This document shows positions 1-8,967 of a DNA stretch of 64,000 nt, in pieces (position 1 is the first letter of the stretch; each line of letters begins with the position of its first letter). The position numbers and the translations under genes are program-made. The notes under the pieces are model-generated. The model saw only the letters and a list, made by a program, of their open reading frames with translations, was not told the origin of the DNA and ran no database searches. This DNA comes from Gnetum montanum (taxonomy: Eukaryota; Streptophyta; Gnetopsida; Gnetales; Gnetaceae), in assembly GCA_015680685.1 (NCBI GenBank), contig MNCI01013673.1, positions 290,914-354,913 of the forward strand, read 5' to 3'.

Positions 1-1
1 T

Positions 2-1728
2 GCCTTAGCACAGATTGGCATGCAGGACTTATTCGCTGAATACATTGCTGGAAGATATCATGTAAGGGATTATCATCCCACCACTGCCCAGCGTATTCGG
101 GACACAAGGGAAGAGAGTCAACATACGTTTCTGAAGGGCAACACCCCGCATGTCCTTAGCAAAATAGGAGATGAGGAACCCCTTATCACGGGTTATTTAG
201 CAAAAGATGTTCCCCCTCCTAACAATGGTGAGGAGGATGAGTATCAGAACCTACGATCAATGATACATATCCTTGGTTCTGATACTCGTGAACACCAGCT
301 ATTTACAGAGGGAACAACCACTCACGCTAAGGACGAGCACTTTGATCGTCACAACGATCGGGGCTATAGCAGCCGAAGAGAAGGTAAGAAACATCGTTAT
401 GGTGATGGCTCCCCTTCTTCTTCCCCTTCTTCACATCATTCACCCTCTCCTTCCACATCTGGGTGCAACCATCGTGAGCATANCCATAACGATGTTTCTT
501 ACCTTCTCTTCGGCTGCTATAGCCCCGATCGTNATGGAAAGGGTAAAAGTAAAAAGGAAGATGAAATACCTCGACAAGAAGGTCGAGAGGAGTTAGGACA
601 AGGGCAAGGACGTAGGGAGAGTAGGGAACCACCATGTAGACATCATAGGCATCATGAAAGAGACGATCATGATGAGCCCCTACTTGCAACCTGAAGCATG
701 CTTAACATAACAGAGGCTATTAGGATTCCCACAAGGCATTTAAAGGATAGTCAGATCAAGTGATTAGACATGAACAATATCCCACGATTTGAAGGGGGAT
801 ATAATGCTGATCTGCAAATCATTTACAGGCTTTCCATGATGCCTGTGCCTTGCAAAATATTGATAGTGAGTGGCAAAAGATTAATTTGTTCCCAAGGACA
901 CTCACCAAGGAAGCAGAGAACTAGTACCGGTCCTTAGAACCAGAAACCATCAGGAGGTGGAGTACGTTGCTTGAACTATTCAATGAAAAATATCAGACGT
1001 ACTCTAGAGTGTCCAATTTGCGTAAGCAGATCCAAGGTTGGAAGCAATGTCATCATGAACCCTTGGATGCTGCCATGGCCCGCTACTACACATTATTACA
1101 TCATTTCCAGAGCCATGGTTATGCACAGCGGGATCAACTGCGCCACATCGTGGATGGGCTAAGGCATGAAATGAGACGAACCCTTGGAACTTATGCCCAA
1201 GGGAAGCTATCACAACTTAGAGCCCATGAAGTTCAAAGCTTGTTGGAGCAAGTAGCAACTGAAGAAGGTGAGATATGAAAAAGGGAAAGTGTGGAGGAGT
1301 AAAACCGCGATCCCTCCCTTTGAAAGAAGGGAGTGAAATTTTGTGATGAAGAGGATGAGTCACCAATTGAAGAGTTGGTGAACTGAAAAACCTTGCCGAT
1401 CCAAAAGTTAACAACAGAAATAGCAACTAAGGTAGACGATGTATGGAGCCCCTTAGACTCTAAAATAGAAACAGTCTTGAAAATTGTAGAAGAGTCTAAG
1501 GTTGAGCAAAGTAGTAACAAAGGAAAGAAAAAGTGGAGAGATTTAAGCCCTGCACATAACAAGGGTAAGGGAAAAATCACTAACTCTGATGTGGTTGTAG
1601 ATTCTAACACAAACAATGATGGTGGATGTGAGGTCTGCTACTATGACCATCCTGAGGGATGTTGCCCCATTATCTCACATCTGCAGGAGTCTAGGGTGTA
1701 TGCACTGAATCCAAGACTCAATGAATAG
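2..1728 (+). pseudogene. gag: E1 Gag (5' truncated by window edge, broken)
   Basis: Structural Gag of a gypsy element, expected to form cytoplasmic virus-like particles. The frame is already open at the window start and runs to 694. It continues in a second frame (about 700-900, including the conserved 'MNNIPRFEGGYNAD' block) and in a third (967-1278), which holds the Retrotrans_gag-like core with 'LLELFNEKYQTYSRV' and 'HIVDGLRHEMRRTLGTYAQG'. A C-terminal piece (1393-1728) ends in a zinc-knuckle-like CEVCYYDHPEGC, spaced CX2CX3HX3C rather than the usual CX2CX4HX4C. A Ser/Pro-rich low-complexity tract lies at about 410-465. At least two frameshifts break the gene, and an inverted 49-bp block bounded by Ns (484-532) adds a probable assembly error. 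The same order of blocks recurs in E2, E3, E4, E5 and E8. Confidence 0.85.
354..532. repeat. Inverted 49-bp duplication bounded by Ns (likely assembly artefact)
   Basis: Bases 484-532 are the exact reverse complement of 354-402, and single Ns sit at both ends (483 and 533). The block falls in the gag low-complexity region and replaces sequence that is collinear in the sister elements. A perfect copy with N borders amid decayed sequence points to gap filling and not to biology. Confidence 0.85.
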
Positions 1729-1950
1729 CAAACACCCCGAAGGTTACCTTATCCACAAGGTAACCCAAGGCAGTTCCACCAACCACTAACGTATTATCTA
1801 AGTGGAACTCCACCTCAGCCCATCAGACAACATCAGCAATGGCAATACCCACATTCATGGGGGATGTCATCGCCAAAACAATAGTACCCTTACCGGCAGC
1901 CTGATCCTTATGGATATTATGTGCAGTAGCCGATTTCTCCATGTGACTCT

Positions 1951-2871
1951 ATGCATCACGCAACCCCCAACCATCACTACCAAGCTCGGGAGTACTTCAG
2001 AAGGACTCCTTCTCCTCCGAGAGACACTCCATACCCACACCATCCTCCTAATCCGTCCGCACCTCTTCCACCTCAAGTAGTTTCGGTAACACCTCCTGCT
2101 CCAAAAATGCAAGGGGAACTTCCTCCTCAACCGCAGCAACATCACGCTATGAGAGATGTAAATATCCAACTTGCTAATGGGTCTGACAACTGTAAAAAGA
2201 GAAGACCTTACTTCAGAACCAGAAGCCCAGACAAACTCTTGCAACAACAAGTAGTTGAGGCCATGTACGTGCCTCCACCATCTAACACTTCGGAGCACCC
2301 TTCAGTCCAACAGGGCCTAACACATACGGTTATGTTAACACATATTGTAACTAACTGGATCAAGGTAGGCAACCTTCCCAGGAAAATAACTGACCCTGGC
2401 AGTCCCTTAATCTATCTACAGATCACCGAAAATGAACTTCATAGGGCTCTTCTTGACTCAGGTTCCAGAGTCAACTTAATTTCACGAAAGATGTATCATG
2501 CCTGGAACCTGCCCCAAATTAAGAAGAGCAACATTCAACTAGAGTTGGTAGACCAGTCCATCACAATTCCCTTAGGATTGGTGGAAGATGTTATCACCAT
2601 TGTGTGTGGTTGGTCCTACCCAGCTGATTTTCTGGTGATCGAAGTGAACCACAATGAAAGGGACTTCCCAATTATAATGGGAAGGGCATGGCTAAGCACA
2701 GTAGATGCACACCTTAGGATCCACAATCTTTCCTTGGAAATCTCTAAGGTAAACATATGTGGAAAGATTGAGAAGAGGAAAGTTCCATGCATCACATACA
2801 GTGATTCATTGGGTGATGACATGGAGGAATGCTCATCTCCTCCATGTAGCAAGTGTGCCCTTGAGACTTAG
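1951..2871 (+). CDS. E1 Pro-rich Gag tail plus aspartic protease, 306-codon open frame
   Basis: This is the longest intact frame in the window. Residues 1 to about 110 are Pro/Gln-rich, the tail between the zinc knuckle and protease seen in all family members. The protease domain follows: active-site ALLDSGS with the catalytic Asp at residue 169 (codon 2455-2457), then a hydrophobic strand with 'IPLGLVEDV', and near residue 240 FPIIMGRAWL, the counterpart of the ILG(R) flap-end motif of retropepsins. The DSG triad is intact here, unlike in E2 (DSS), E3 (DSC), E5 (DLG) and E8 (lost). The frame stops a little after the protease. The ATG is internal to what was probably a longer Gag-Pro frame, so the true start is uncertain. 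Retropepsin would process Gag in the particle. Confidence 0.85.
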   Translation: MHHATPNHHYQAREYFRRTPSPPRDTPYPHHPPNPSAPLPPQVVSVTPPAPKMQGELPPQPQQHHAMRDVNIQLANGSDNCKKRRPYFRTRSPDKLLQQQVVEAMYVPPPSNTSEHPSVQQGLTHTVMLTHIVTNWIKVGNLPRKITDPGSPLIYLQITENELHRALLDSGSRVNLISRKMYHAWNLPQIKKSNIQLELVDQSITIPLGLVEDVITIVCGWSYPADFLVIEVNHNERDFPIIMGRAWLSTVDAHLRIHNLSLEISKVNICGKIEKRKVPCITYSDSLGDDMEECSSPPCSKCALET

Positions 2872-3128
2872 CAACAAGGATGCCTGTATGTACCAACCAC
2901 ATAAGAAGTAGTAGACACCCTGCGGTTGGTAGCTCCTTGTAGGAGCAACAAAACATGCATGGAATGAACTGAGATAACTCATGCTAACACTGAAAGCATA
3001 TACACATTGGAACGTGAGCGTCGCCAACTTCCTCCCCTGAATCTAAGATCATCAATTGGGAGAAGTTGGGAACTTCTAAGAAATTCAAAAAAATGCTCAT
3101 TACTTCGGATCTCTCCCTTACAACTCAA
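2872..3128 (+). pseudogene. pol: E1 pre-RT linker, truncated at the RT/IN deletion
   Basis: This matches the segment that separates protease from RT in E2 and E3, including the 'ERRQLP' stretch just after 3010. In E2 and E3 the frame then continues into RT. Here it fails near 3080-3110 and joins the post-integrase sequence with the purine tract at 3133-3145. No RT, RNase H or integrase motif occurs before the LTR, apart from what the 493-bp N gap could hide. E5 shows the same join on the other strand at about 51060-51190. Confidence 0.75.
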
Positions 3129-3519
3129 TTATGGGGGAGATGGCCACCTATGCTAACCAGATGGGGCCCTCAGTTCTTTTTCACTTTTTGTTTTACAAAA
3201 TTTTTGTTTTACAAATTTCTTTAACTTTTCTAATTTTTGTTTTACAAATTTCTTTAACTTTTCTTGTTTTTGTTTTACATCATCATTATACTTTTCTAAT
3301 TTTTTGTGTGTGTATGTGTGTCATCCGCCATGTAAGTTCGTCACCCAATAAGTGTTCAGACCAATGGTATGAACTGTTTTCATATTGATTGCTAATGTTT
3401 GATTTTTACCTTTAAGTTACATTGTTGATACTAAGGTATGTTCTTTTGATATGGCAGGCAATGAAATCACTTCATCCATCCATCCACTAGAGTCTATGGT
3501 TTCTCTTAGCTTGGAAGTG

Positions 3520-4012
3520 NNNNNNNNNNNNNNNNNNNNNNNNNNNNNNNNNNNNNNNNNNNNNNNNNNNNNNNNNNNNNNNNNNNNNNNNNNNNNNNNN
3601 NNNNNNNNNNNNNNNNNNNNNNNNNNNNNNNNNNNNNNNNNNNNNNNNNNNNNNNNNNNNNNNNNNNNNNNNNNNNNNNNNNNNNNNNNNNNNNNNNNNN
3701 NNNNNNNNNNNNNNNNNNNNNNNNNNNNNNNNNNNNNNNNNNNNNNNNNNNNNNNNNNNNNNNNNNNNNNNNNNNNNNNNNNNNNNNNNNNNNNNNNNNN
3801 NNNNNNNNNNNNNNNNNNNNNNNNNNNNNNNNNNNNNNNNNNNNNNNNNNNNNNNNNNNNNNNNNNNNNNNNNNNNNNNNNNNNNNNNNNNNNNNNNNNN
3901 NNNNNNNNNNNNNNNNNNNNNNNNNNNNNNNNNNNNNNNNNNNNNNNNNNNNNNNNNNNNNNNNNNNNNNNNNNNNNNNNNNNNNNNNNNNNNNNNNNNN
4001 NNNNNNNNNNNN
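3520..4012. other. Assembly gap (493 Ns)
   Basis: Run of N inside the E1 3' non-coding region. The open frame that appears to cross it is an artefact of untranslated Ns. Confidence 1.
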
Positions 4013-4019
4013 TTCCCAG

Positions 4020-4106
4020 AGCCTACGGACTCTTTGAATGTGGGATTGTCAGGGCATTAAGGGCATGAGCCTACTTTGGGGAGGATCCACTGACACTCCT
4101 ATTTGG
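4020..4106 (+). other. Conserved 3' block, E1 copy
   Basis: Block of about 87 bp beginning CCTACGGACTCTTTG and including GGGCATGAGCCTACTTTGGG and GAGGATCCACTG. Close copies lie in E2 (14739-14825), E3 (29750-29836) and, on the minus strand, E5 (49912-50000). The function is unknown. Conservation in otherwise decayed non-coding sequence is what makes it notable. Confidence 0.8.
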
Positions 4107-4862
4107 AAAATTAGCTAATTTCTTTTCCTTAACATTTTGCAATTAATTTTATTTTTGTTCATTTTCATCTTGACATCCATTTCACTGATGCCATAGTTGT
4201 TCCTTTTTACCTATCTTACTTACTCTTTTTTCCTTCTCCATTCTAATGCTACCGTAGGTTCGCGATTATTCATGGGGGTACGGGGCCTGATTTTTTGATT
4301 TTTCTCCTAAGCCCTGAATTTTTTCGTTTATCTTCCTAACCTGTACACCTTCGGTAGTCATCATCTACATTTTCCTAGATCCATATCAGCCATACCACAA
4401 CCTAGCCAATGAACCTAAACCAAAGCAAGGTATTATTTACTTAATGATTCAATTACCCTTGCTAATATATGATTATGTTGTGTGTGCAGATGGCAATCAT
4501 ACAACAACGGAATGGATCTGGAGCAAACACATTGAATGGAGTAGTGCTGAAGTAGCTATGCAAGGAGTAGAACGGATAATGCACTTACAGATGGACAACG
4601 GAAGGCACAATCTAGGTGTTGGTAGCAACAAGAATTTTCTCTCTTTTTCTCTTCTATTCTCTCTCCTCTTTTCTCTCAATTGCCAAAGGTGGCCTGATGT
4701 CATTGTAATAAGGTGTTCACCCTTGCTGTCATGAACACTAGTCTTGTCAAGTCTTGTAATAATGAACTGTTCACATGTCATTCCAGTAGTTCTATTCCCC
4801 TCAATAATCCCATACCTACCTGATATCATTGTAAAGAACTCAAGGACAAGTTTTCATTCAGT

Positions 4863-4872
4863 CATGGGGGTA
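4863..4872 (+). other. E1 polypurine tract before 3' LTR
   Basis: CATGGGGGTA directly precedes the LTR start TGATGAG. The same short motif precedes the 3' LTRs of E3 and, on the minus strand, E5 and E8. It would prime plus-strand DNA synthesis. Confidence 0.75.
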
Positions 4873-5865
4873 TGATGAGACACGATATGCACAAGACGCA
4901 ATATTGCATACGCGATATCGCGGCCGACATGATATCACATCCCTTGCGATATCGCATATGTGATATCGCGTCTTTCCCTACAATATCATGTACGCGATAT
5001 CGTGGTCCACCTCCATATCTATAAATAAGAGGCAGAACTCCCCTCATTTCCAATCCTAGGGGTAAAGTAGTGAAGCTGTAGCGGATTGATCACCCCGAAG
5101 ATAGAATATTTTCCATGTGCCCGCAATAGGAGTCCCCCAAGTGAACGGTTCTTTATTCGAGAAGCTTTGTGCCTGAATGCAAGTTGTGTACGACAATAAA
5201 GACGAGCTTTGTGGATAAACCTTGCAGTGCATGAATAGGTTTAATTAATGTTATTTACTGCTTTCCTAGTAATGCGGCATGAGTACGACTTGGTTACAAG
5301 CATTGAAGAACGTGTACGGCTAGCCAAGGAATCTACTACTGATCGCGAGTAGATTCTCTCAACCCTTTCCTCCTAGAGCGTGGGACAAGTACGACTTGAT
5401 TACGAACATCCACGGATGTGTACGGCTAGTTAAGGAATCGGCTGCTTGTCACACATAGGTTAGTTAAGTGCCTTAGTACGACCGCTTCGAGCACGTGCGT
5501 TACGTGTGGTGATCCAAGTAACGATTAGCGTTTGGTACCCACAGTTGCACAGTTCAAGGTGTGTACGGTAAGTGGGAACGGATGCTGACACTAGGACTTA
5601 GTGTTGTAGTTAGAGTTAGTTAGTTTCTCAACCCTTCACCCTCATAGCTTAGGAGATAAACCGAAAAATACCAAAAAAAATCATATACCTCAGACTTGCT
5701 TAACCATACACCGTGACACATACAAGCAAGCTTGGGAAGACAACGAATGATTAACCCCAAGCGTTCCTTGTGGTGTTTAGGCATTTAGTCTATGGAGTTC
5801 AACTAGATCACGTGTACACACTCGTATCCATATGGTTGAGTGTAGGGGTACCTCGCCACTCATCA
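4873..5865 (+). repeat. E1 3' LTR (993 bp)
   Basis: Starts TGATGAG and ends CTCATCA, which are perfect inverted termini. U3 holds an array of GATATC palindromes (about 4880-5003). TATAAATA lies at 5020-5027 and AATAAA at 5195-5200. It is about 100-200 bp longer than the other LTRs, because a segment with 'GTGTACGGCTAG' is present twice (5281-5345 and 5389-5453). It is the 3' LTR: a purine tract precedes it and no primer-binding site follows, only the interior of another LTR. Confidence 0.9.
4880..5027 (+). promoter_or_regulatory. E1 U3 promoter: GATATC palindrome array and TATA box
   Basis: Repeated CGATATCG/TGATATCA-type palindromes (for example GCGATATCGC near 4914, 4948, 4966 and 4995) end about 20 bp before TATAAATA (5020-5027). 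This is the normal position of the RNA polymerase II core promoter and upstream elements in an LTR. That the palindromes bind a factor is inference. Confidence 0.65.
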
Positions 5866-6408
5866 ATGATAAACTTTGCAACCTTCAGAATAGGTTAATT
5901 ATTGCATTTCATATTATTTAATATACTTTGATGCTTTCAATAGTTAATCAATGTTATTTCCATTAAATTATTAATTATCAACAAGTTAGCACACTTAGCA
6001 TGACCACTTCGAGCATATGTGGAACACTTGGTAACCCAATAACGATTAGTGTTTGGTAATCCCAATAGTGTTGCACTAGTTTAGGATGTGTCTAGAGAGT
6101 GGGAACGGATGCTAGTGTTAGGATTTGATTTGCATTAGAGTTATACAATCCCATTAGTTAATTAAATCTTTTCATTACACACACTTAGGAGGCTCAAATA
6201 GAAAACATAAAAAGCATAAAAATCATATACCTCAAGTTTATTTAATCATAAAATTGTTCCTTACAAGTAAGCTTGGGAAGACAATGATTGCATAACCCAT
6301 CCTTATTCTGTGTAAGCACATACACACTTAACCCTTGGAGTTAGACCAGATTGCACGTGAATGCTCATATTAGTATGCTTGGGCAGAGGGGTACCTCATC
6401 ACTCATCA
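5866..6408 (+). repeat. E2 5' LTR, downstream part (split by E1)
   Basis: Begins at ATGATAAACTTTGCAACC, which aligns with ATGATAAACCTTGGAAC inside the E2 3' LTR (near 15918), and continues collinearly to CTCATCA at 6402-6408. The upstream U3 part would lie before the E1 5' LTR, outside the window. Confidence 0.85.
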
Positions 6409-6409
6409 T

Positions 6410-6427
6410 TGGCACCGTTGCTGAGGA
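6410..6427 (+). other. E2 primer-binding site (tRNA-Asp type)
   Basis: TGGCACCGTTGCTGAGGA, two bases after the LTR. It differs at three positions from TGGCGCCGTTGCCGGGGA, the complement of the 3' end of plant tRNA-Asp(GUC), which is the usual Athila-group primer. Confidence 0.85.
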
Positions 6428-6544
6428 TTTTGTTGTTTATGCACTAATTAGAACTTACGAAATCCTTCCATCATTGGAACAAACCCTTAGGATTAGGTAT
6501 CCTACAGTTATCAAAAAAGAATATTGCACACTGAATAATCAAGC

Positions 6545-8473
6545 ATGTCTCCTTCTTTTTATGAGAGTGCTTCACTACCTAGGTTTGACACCATGAACAA
6601 TCGAAAGCAGAGTGCACATGATGATCTACCAGTGCCCCAATAGTTTCTATTAGTATACACTCATCCTGATGAGTATATGCTAGACTTTACCTTTATCCTC
6701 CACTAGGATGAATAGTGGTGATGACGTGATTTAGAAGGTAACATAGTGTTACCTCTTGATTGCTCAATCCCAAACATGTTTCTTTGTGCTCTCACATGAA
6801 TTGTTACGCAACACTTATAGGTAGAGTACGTTGTGCATGAACACAACTTGAGAGAGTATTGATCCATGGAGGCACAACATCAAAGGGACCTACAATAGGA
6901 GAGATATTACAAATCTATGAAGGAAAAGTGATCTTAGAATGTCCCATATGTCTGAAGTGAAAATGAGGATGGTGAACCTACCTTAGAAGGTTTTCCACAA
7001 AATGCTGTTCCTCTCATTGACCACAATCAAGGAGTTGTGTATCAGAATATTCACTCAACTATTCATAACCTAGGTTCTAATACCAACAGGCAAAAAGGAT
7101 CCAAAAAAAGGAACAAGAATGCATGACAAAGATGGACATTCTGATCCTAACCACGACCGAGGCTATGACTACCAAAGAGAAGGTAGTAGGCATTGTCATG
7201 ATGTCATTCCTCCTTCCCCTTTACCTTCATCATCATCTTCCCCCTCTCTTTTGGGATCTAGAAGCAATTGCAAAGGCCAAGACCATGAGGATAATGGTAG
7301 GTGAAATAGAGATCATAGATAAAATAGTCAAGAAAGGGGACAAGGGAATTCTAGAGAGACACATCACAAAAGAAGGGAGAGTAGAGAACAACATAGGCAT
7401 CATAGATGCCATAGACAATATGATCATGATGAATCCCTACTTGCCACTTGAAGCATGTTAGATATAATAGAGGCCATTAGGATTCCAACAAGGCACTAGA
7501 AGGACAATAGGATCAAAAGACTAGACATGAATAACATCTCATGATTTGAAAGGGGATACAATGCTGATCCTCAAAACCATTTACAAGCATTCCATGATGC
7601 ATGTGCCTTGCAAAATATAGAAAATGAGTGGAAAAAGCTAAATTTTTTTTCACATACACTGATCAAGAAAATAGAAAGCTGGTACCAGTCCTTAGAACCA
7701 AAATCCATTTGTCGATGGAGTACAATGTAAGAGCTATTCAAAAATAAGTATCAAACGTACTCCTGAGTATCGAACCTACATAAGCAAATCTAAGGATGGA
7801 AACAAGAAGGACATGAACCCTTAGATGCTACCATGGGTCGATATTATACCTTATTACATCATTGCCTTAGCCATGATTACTTGCAAAATGAAAAACTACG
7901 CCATCTCGTAGATGGGCTTAGGTATGAAATGCAAAGAACCCTTGGGACTTATGCCAAAGGAAGGCTATCCAACTCAAAGCCCACCAAATAGAAAGATTGT
8001 TGGAGCAAGTTGCCAAGGAGGAAGACAAGTTGAGGAAAAGAGAAAGTGCAGAGAAGTACAATAGAGATTCTTCCCTTTGAAAGAAGGAAATTAGATTTTG
8101 CGAAGATGAAGAAGAGTCACCACTTGAAGAGATTGTAAATAGAAAGACTTTGCCCATTCAAATATTTGCATCAGAAGTATTGGCAAAGGTGGATCAAATG
8201 TGGAACTCCCTAGATGATAAATTTCAAACCATTCTAAAAATAGTAGAGGAGTCTAGAGAACAAAGTAATGACTAAGAGAGAATGAAAAATAAAGAAGCTG
8301 AGTATGCACATAACAAGGGTAAGGGAAAAGTTACCATCATTGAAGAGGTTGTGGATTCGGATACAGATAATGATGAAATTTGTCAATATGACCATCCTAA
8401 AGGATGTTTCTCAGTAGTGTCACATTTGCAAAAGTCTGGGGTGCATGCACTAAACCCATGGTTAAATAGATGA
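6545..8473 (+). pseudogene. gag: E2 Gag, many stops and frameshifts
   Basis: Starts at ATG 6545 (MSPS...), 118 bases after the primer site; E3 begins the same way at 22156. Visible blocks in order: the N-terminal 'YTHPDEYMLDF' segment (about 6655-6690), the Ser/Pro-rich tract (about 7205-7250), the 'RLDMNNIS' block (about 7521), 'YYTLLHHCLSHDY' in the core (about 7842-7880), 'HLVDGLRYEMQRTLGTYA', and a C-terminal piece with 'CQYDHPKGC' (about 8380-8410). The knuckle has lost its first Cys through a small deletion relative to E5. More than ten stops interrupt the frame, most at codons where one C-to-T change from Gln or Arg or one G-to-A change from Trp would create the stop. Confidence 0.82.
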
Positions 8474-8967
8474 CAAACACCCAGAAGATTATCTTATACC
8501 TAAGCTAATCCAAGGAAATTCCACCAACCCTTGACATGTTATCCGAGTGAAGCTCCACCACAACCAAATAAATAGTATCAATAGTGGCATCACCTACAAT
8601 CATGGGGAATGTCAGTACCATGTCAAAAATACCCTTGCTATCAACCTAACCCTTACTATCTCTCCACGTGACTCTACTAGTCACATTGCTCCTTAATCTT
8701 ACTACCAGATTCACGAGTAGTATAGAACTCCTTCTCCTAGGAGTGATTCACATATGTAGTATCCTTCTCATCCGACTACACATGTTCCACCCTTAGCTTC
8801 ATTACCATCTTCTCCGACTCTGTAGGACGAGCTTTCTACCTAGTTGCAGCAACATAACACTACAAGGGCTATCAATCCTCAACCTATTGTTGGTTCAGAC
8901 AACCAATTAAAGAAAAGATATTTCTTCAGAACCAACAATCCAACCAAGTCCTTACAACCACAAATGG
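8474..8967 (+). pseudogene. gag: E2 Pro-rich Gag tail upstream of S1
   Basis: Continuation of the Pro/Gln/Tyr-rich tail, collinear with E1 1740-2230 and E3 24090-24610. The fragment 'NNPTKSLQPQMV' is cut by the solo LTR S1 and resumes at 9847. Confidence 0.7.

Larger units (their letters stand above)
3129..4860 (+). other. E1 3' non-coding region
   Basis: Non-coding, rich in T tracts (3170-3310), with an N gap at 3520-4012. It keeps landmarks shared with E2, E3 and E5: the purine tract ATGGGGGAGATGG (3133-3145), the 'GCTAATGTTTG' block near 3391, the conserved block at 4020-4106, and the acceptor-like 'TTGTGTGTGCAG' just before an ATG at about 4480-4492. No convincing reading frame was seen. 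Confidence 0.7.
1..5865 (+). mobile_element. E1: non-autonomous Ty3/gypsy element (gag-PR only), 3' part
   Basis: The window opens inside gag. Gag, protease, a long 3' non-coding region and one complete LTR follow in order. There is no reverse transcriptase, RNase H or integrase: soon after the protease the sequence passes from the pre-RT linker (about 3060-3100) straight to the purine tract that lies downstream of integrase in E2. The 3' LTR (4873-5865) ends in CTCATCA and is followed directly by sequence matching the middle of the E2 LTR. E1 therefore inserted into the 5' LTR of E2; ATGAT (5866-5870) would be one target-site copy, with the other outside the window. Its reading frames are longer than those of E2, which fits a younger age. 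The 5' LTR is not in the window. Confidence 0.88.

Noticed and set aside
3451-4068. 205-codon open frame crossing the first N gap
   Set aside because: Nearly all of it is translated Ns; the real flanks are non-coding E1 sequence.
4860-5010. GATATC palindrome arrays as CRISPR-like or origin repeats
   Set aside because: Unit spacing is irregular and they lie just upstream of the TATA box in every LTR, so they are U3 promoter repeats.
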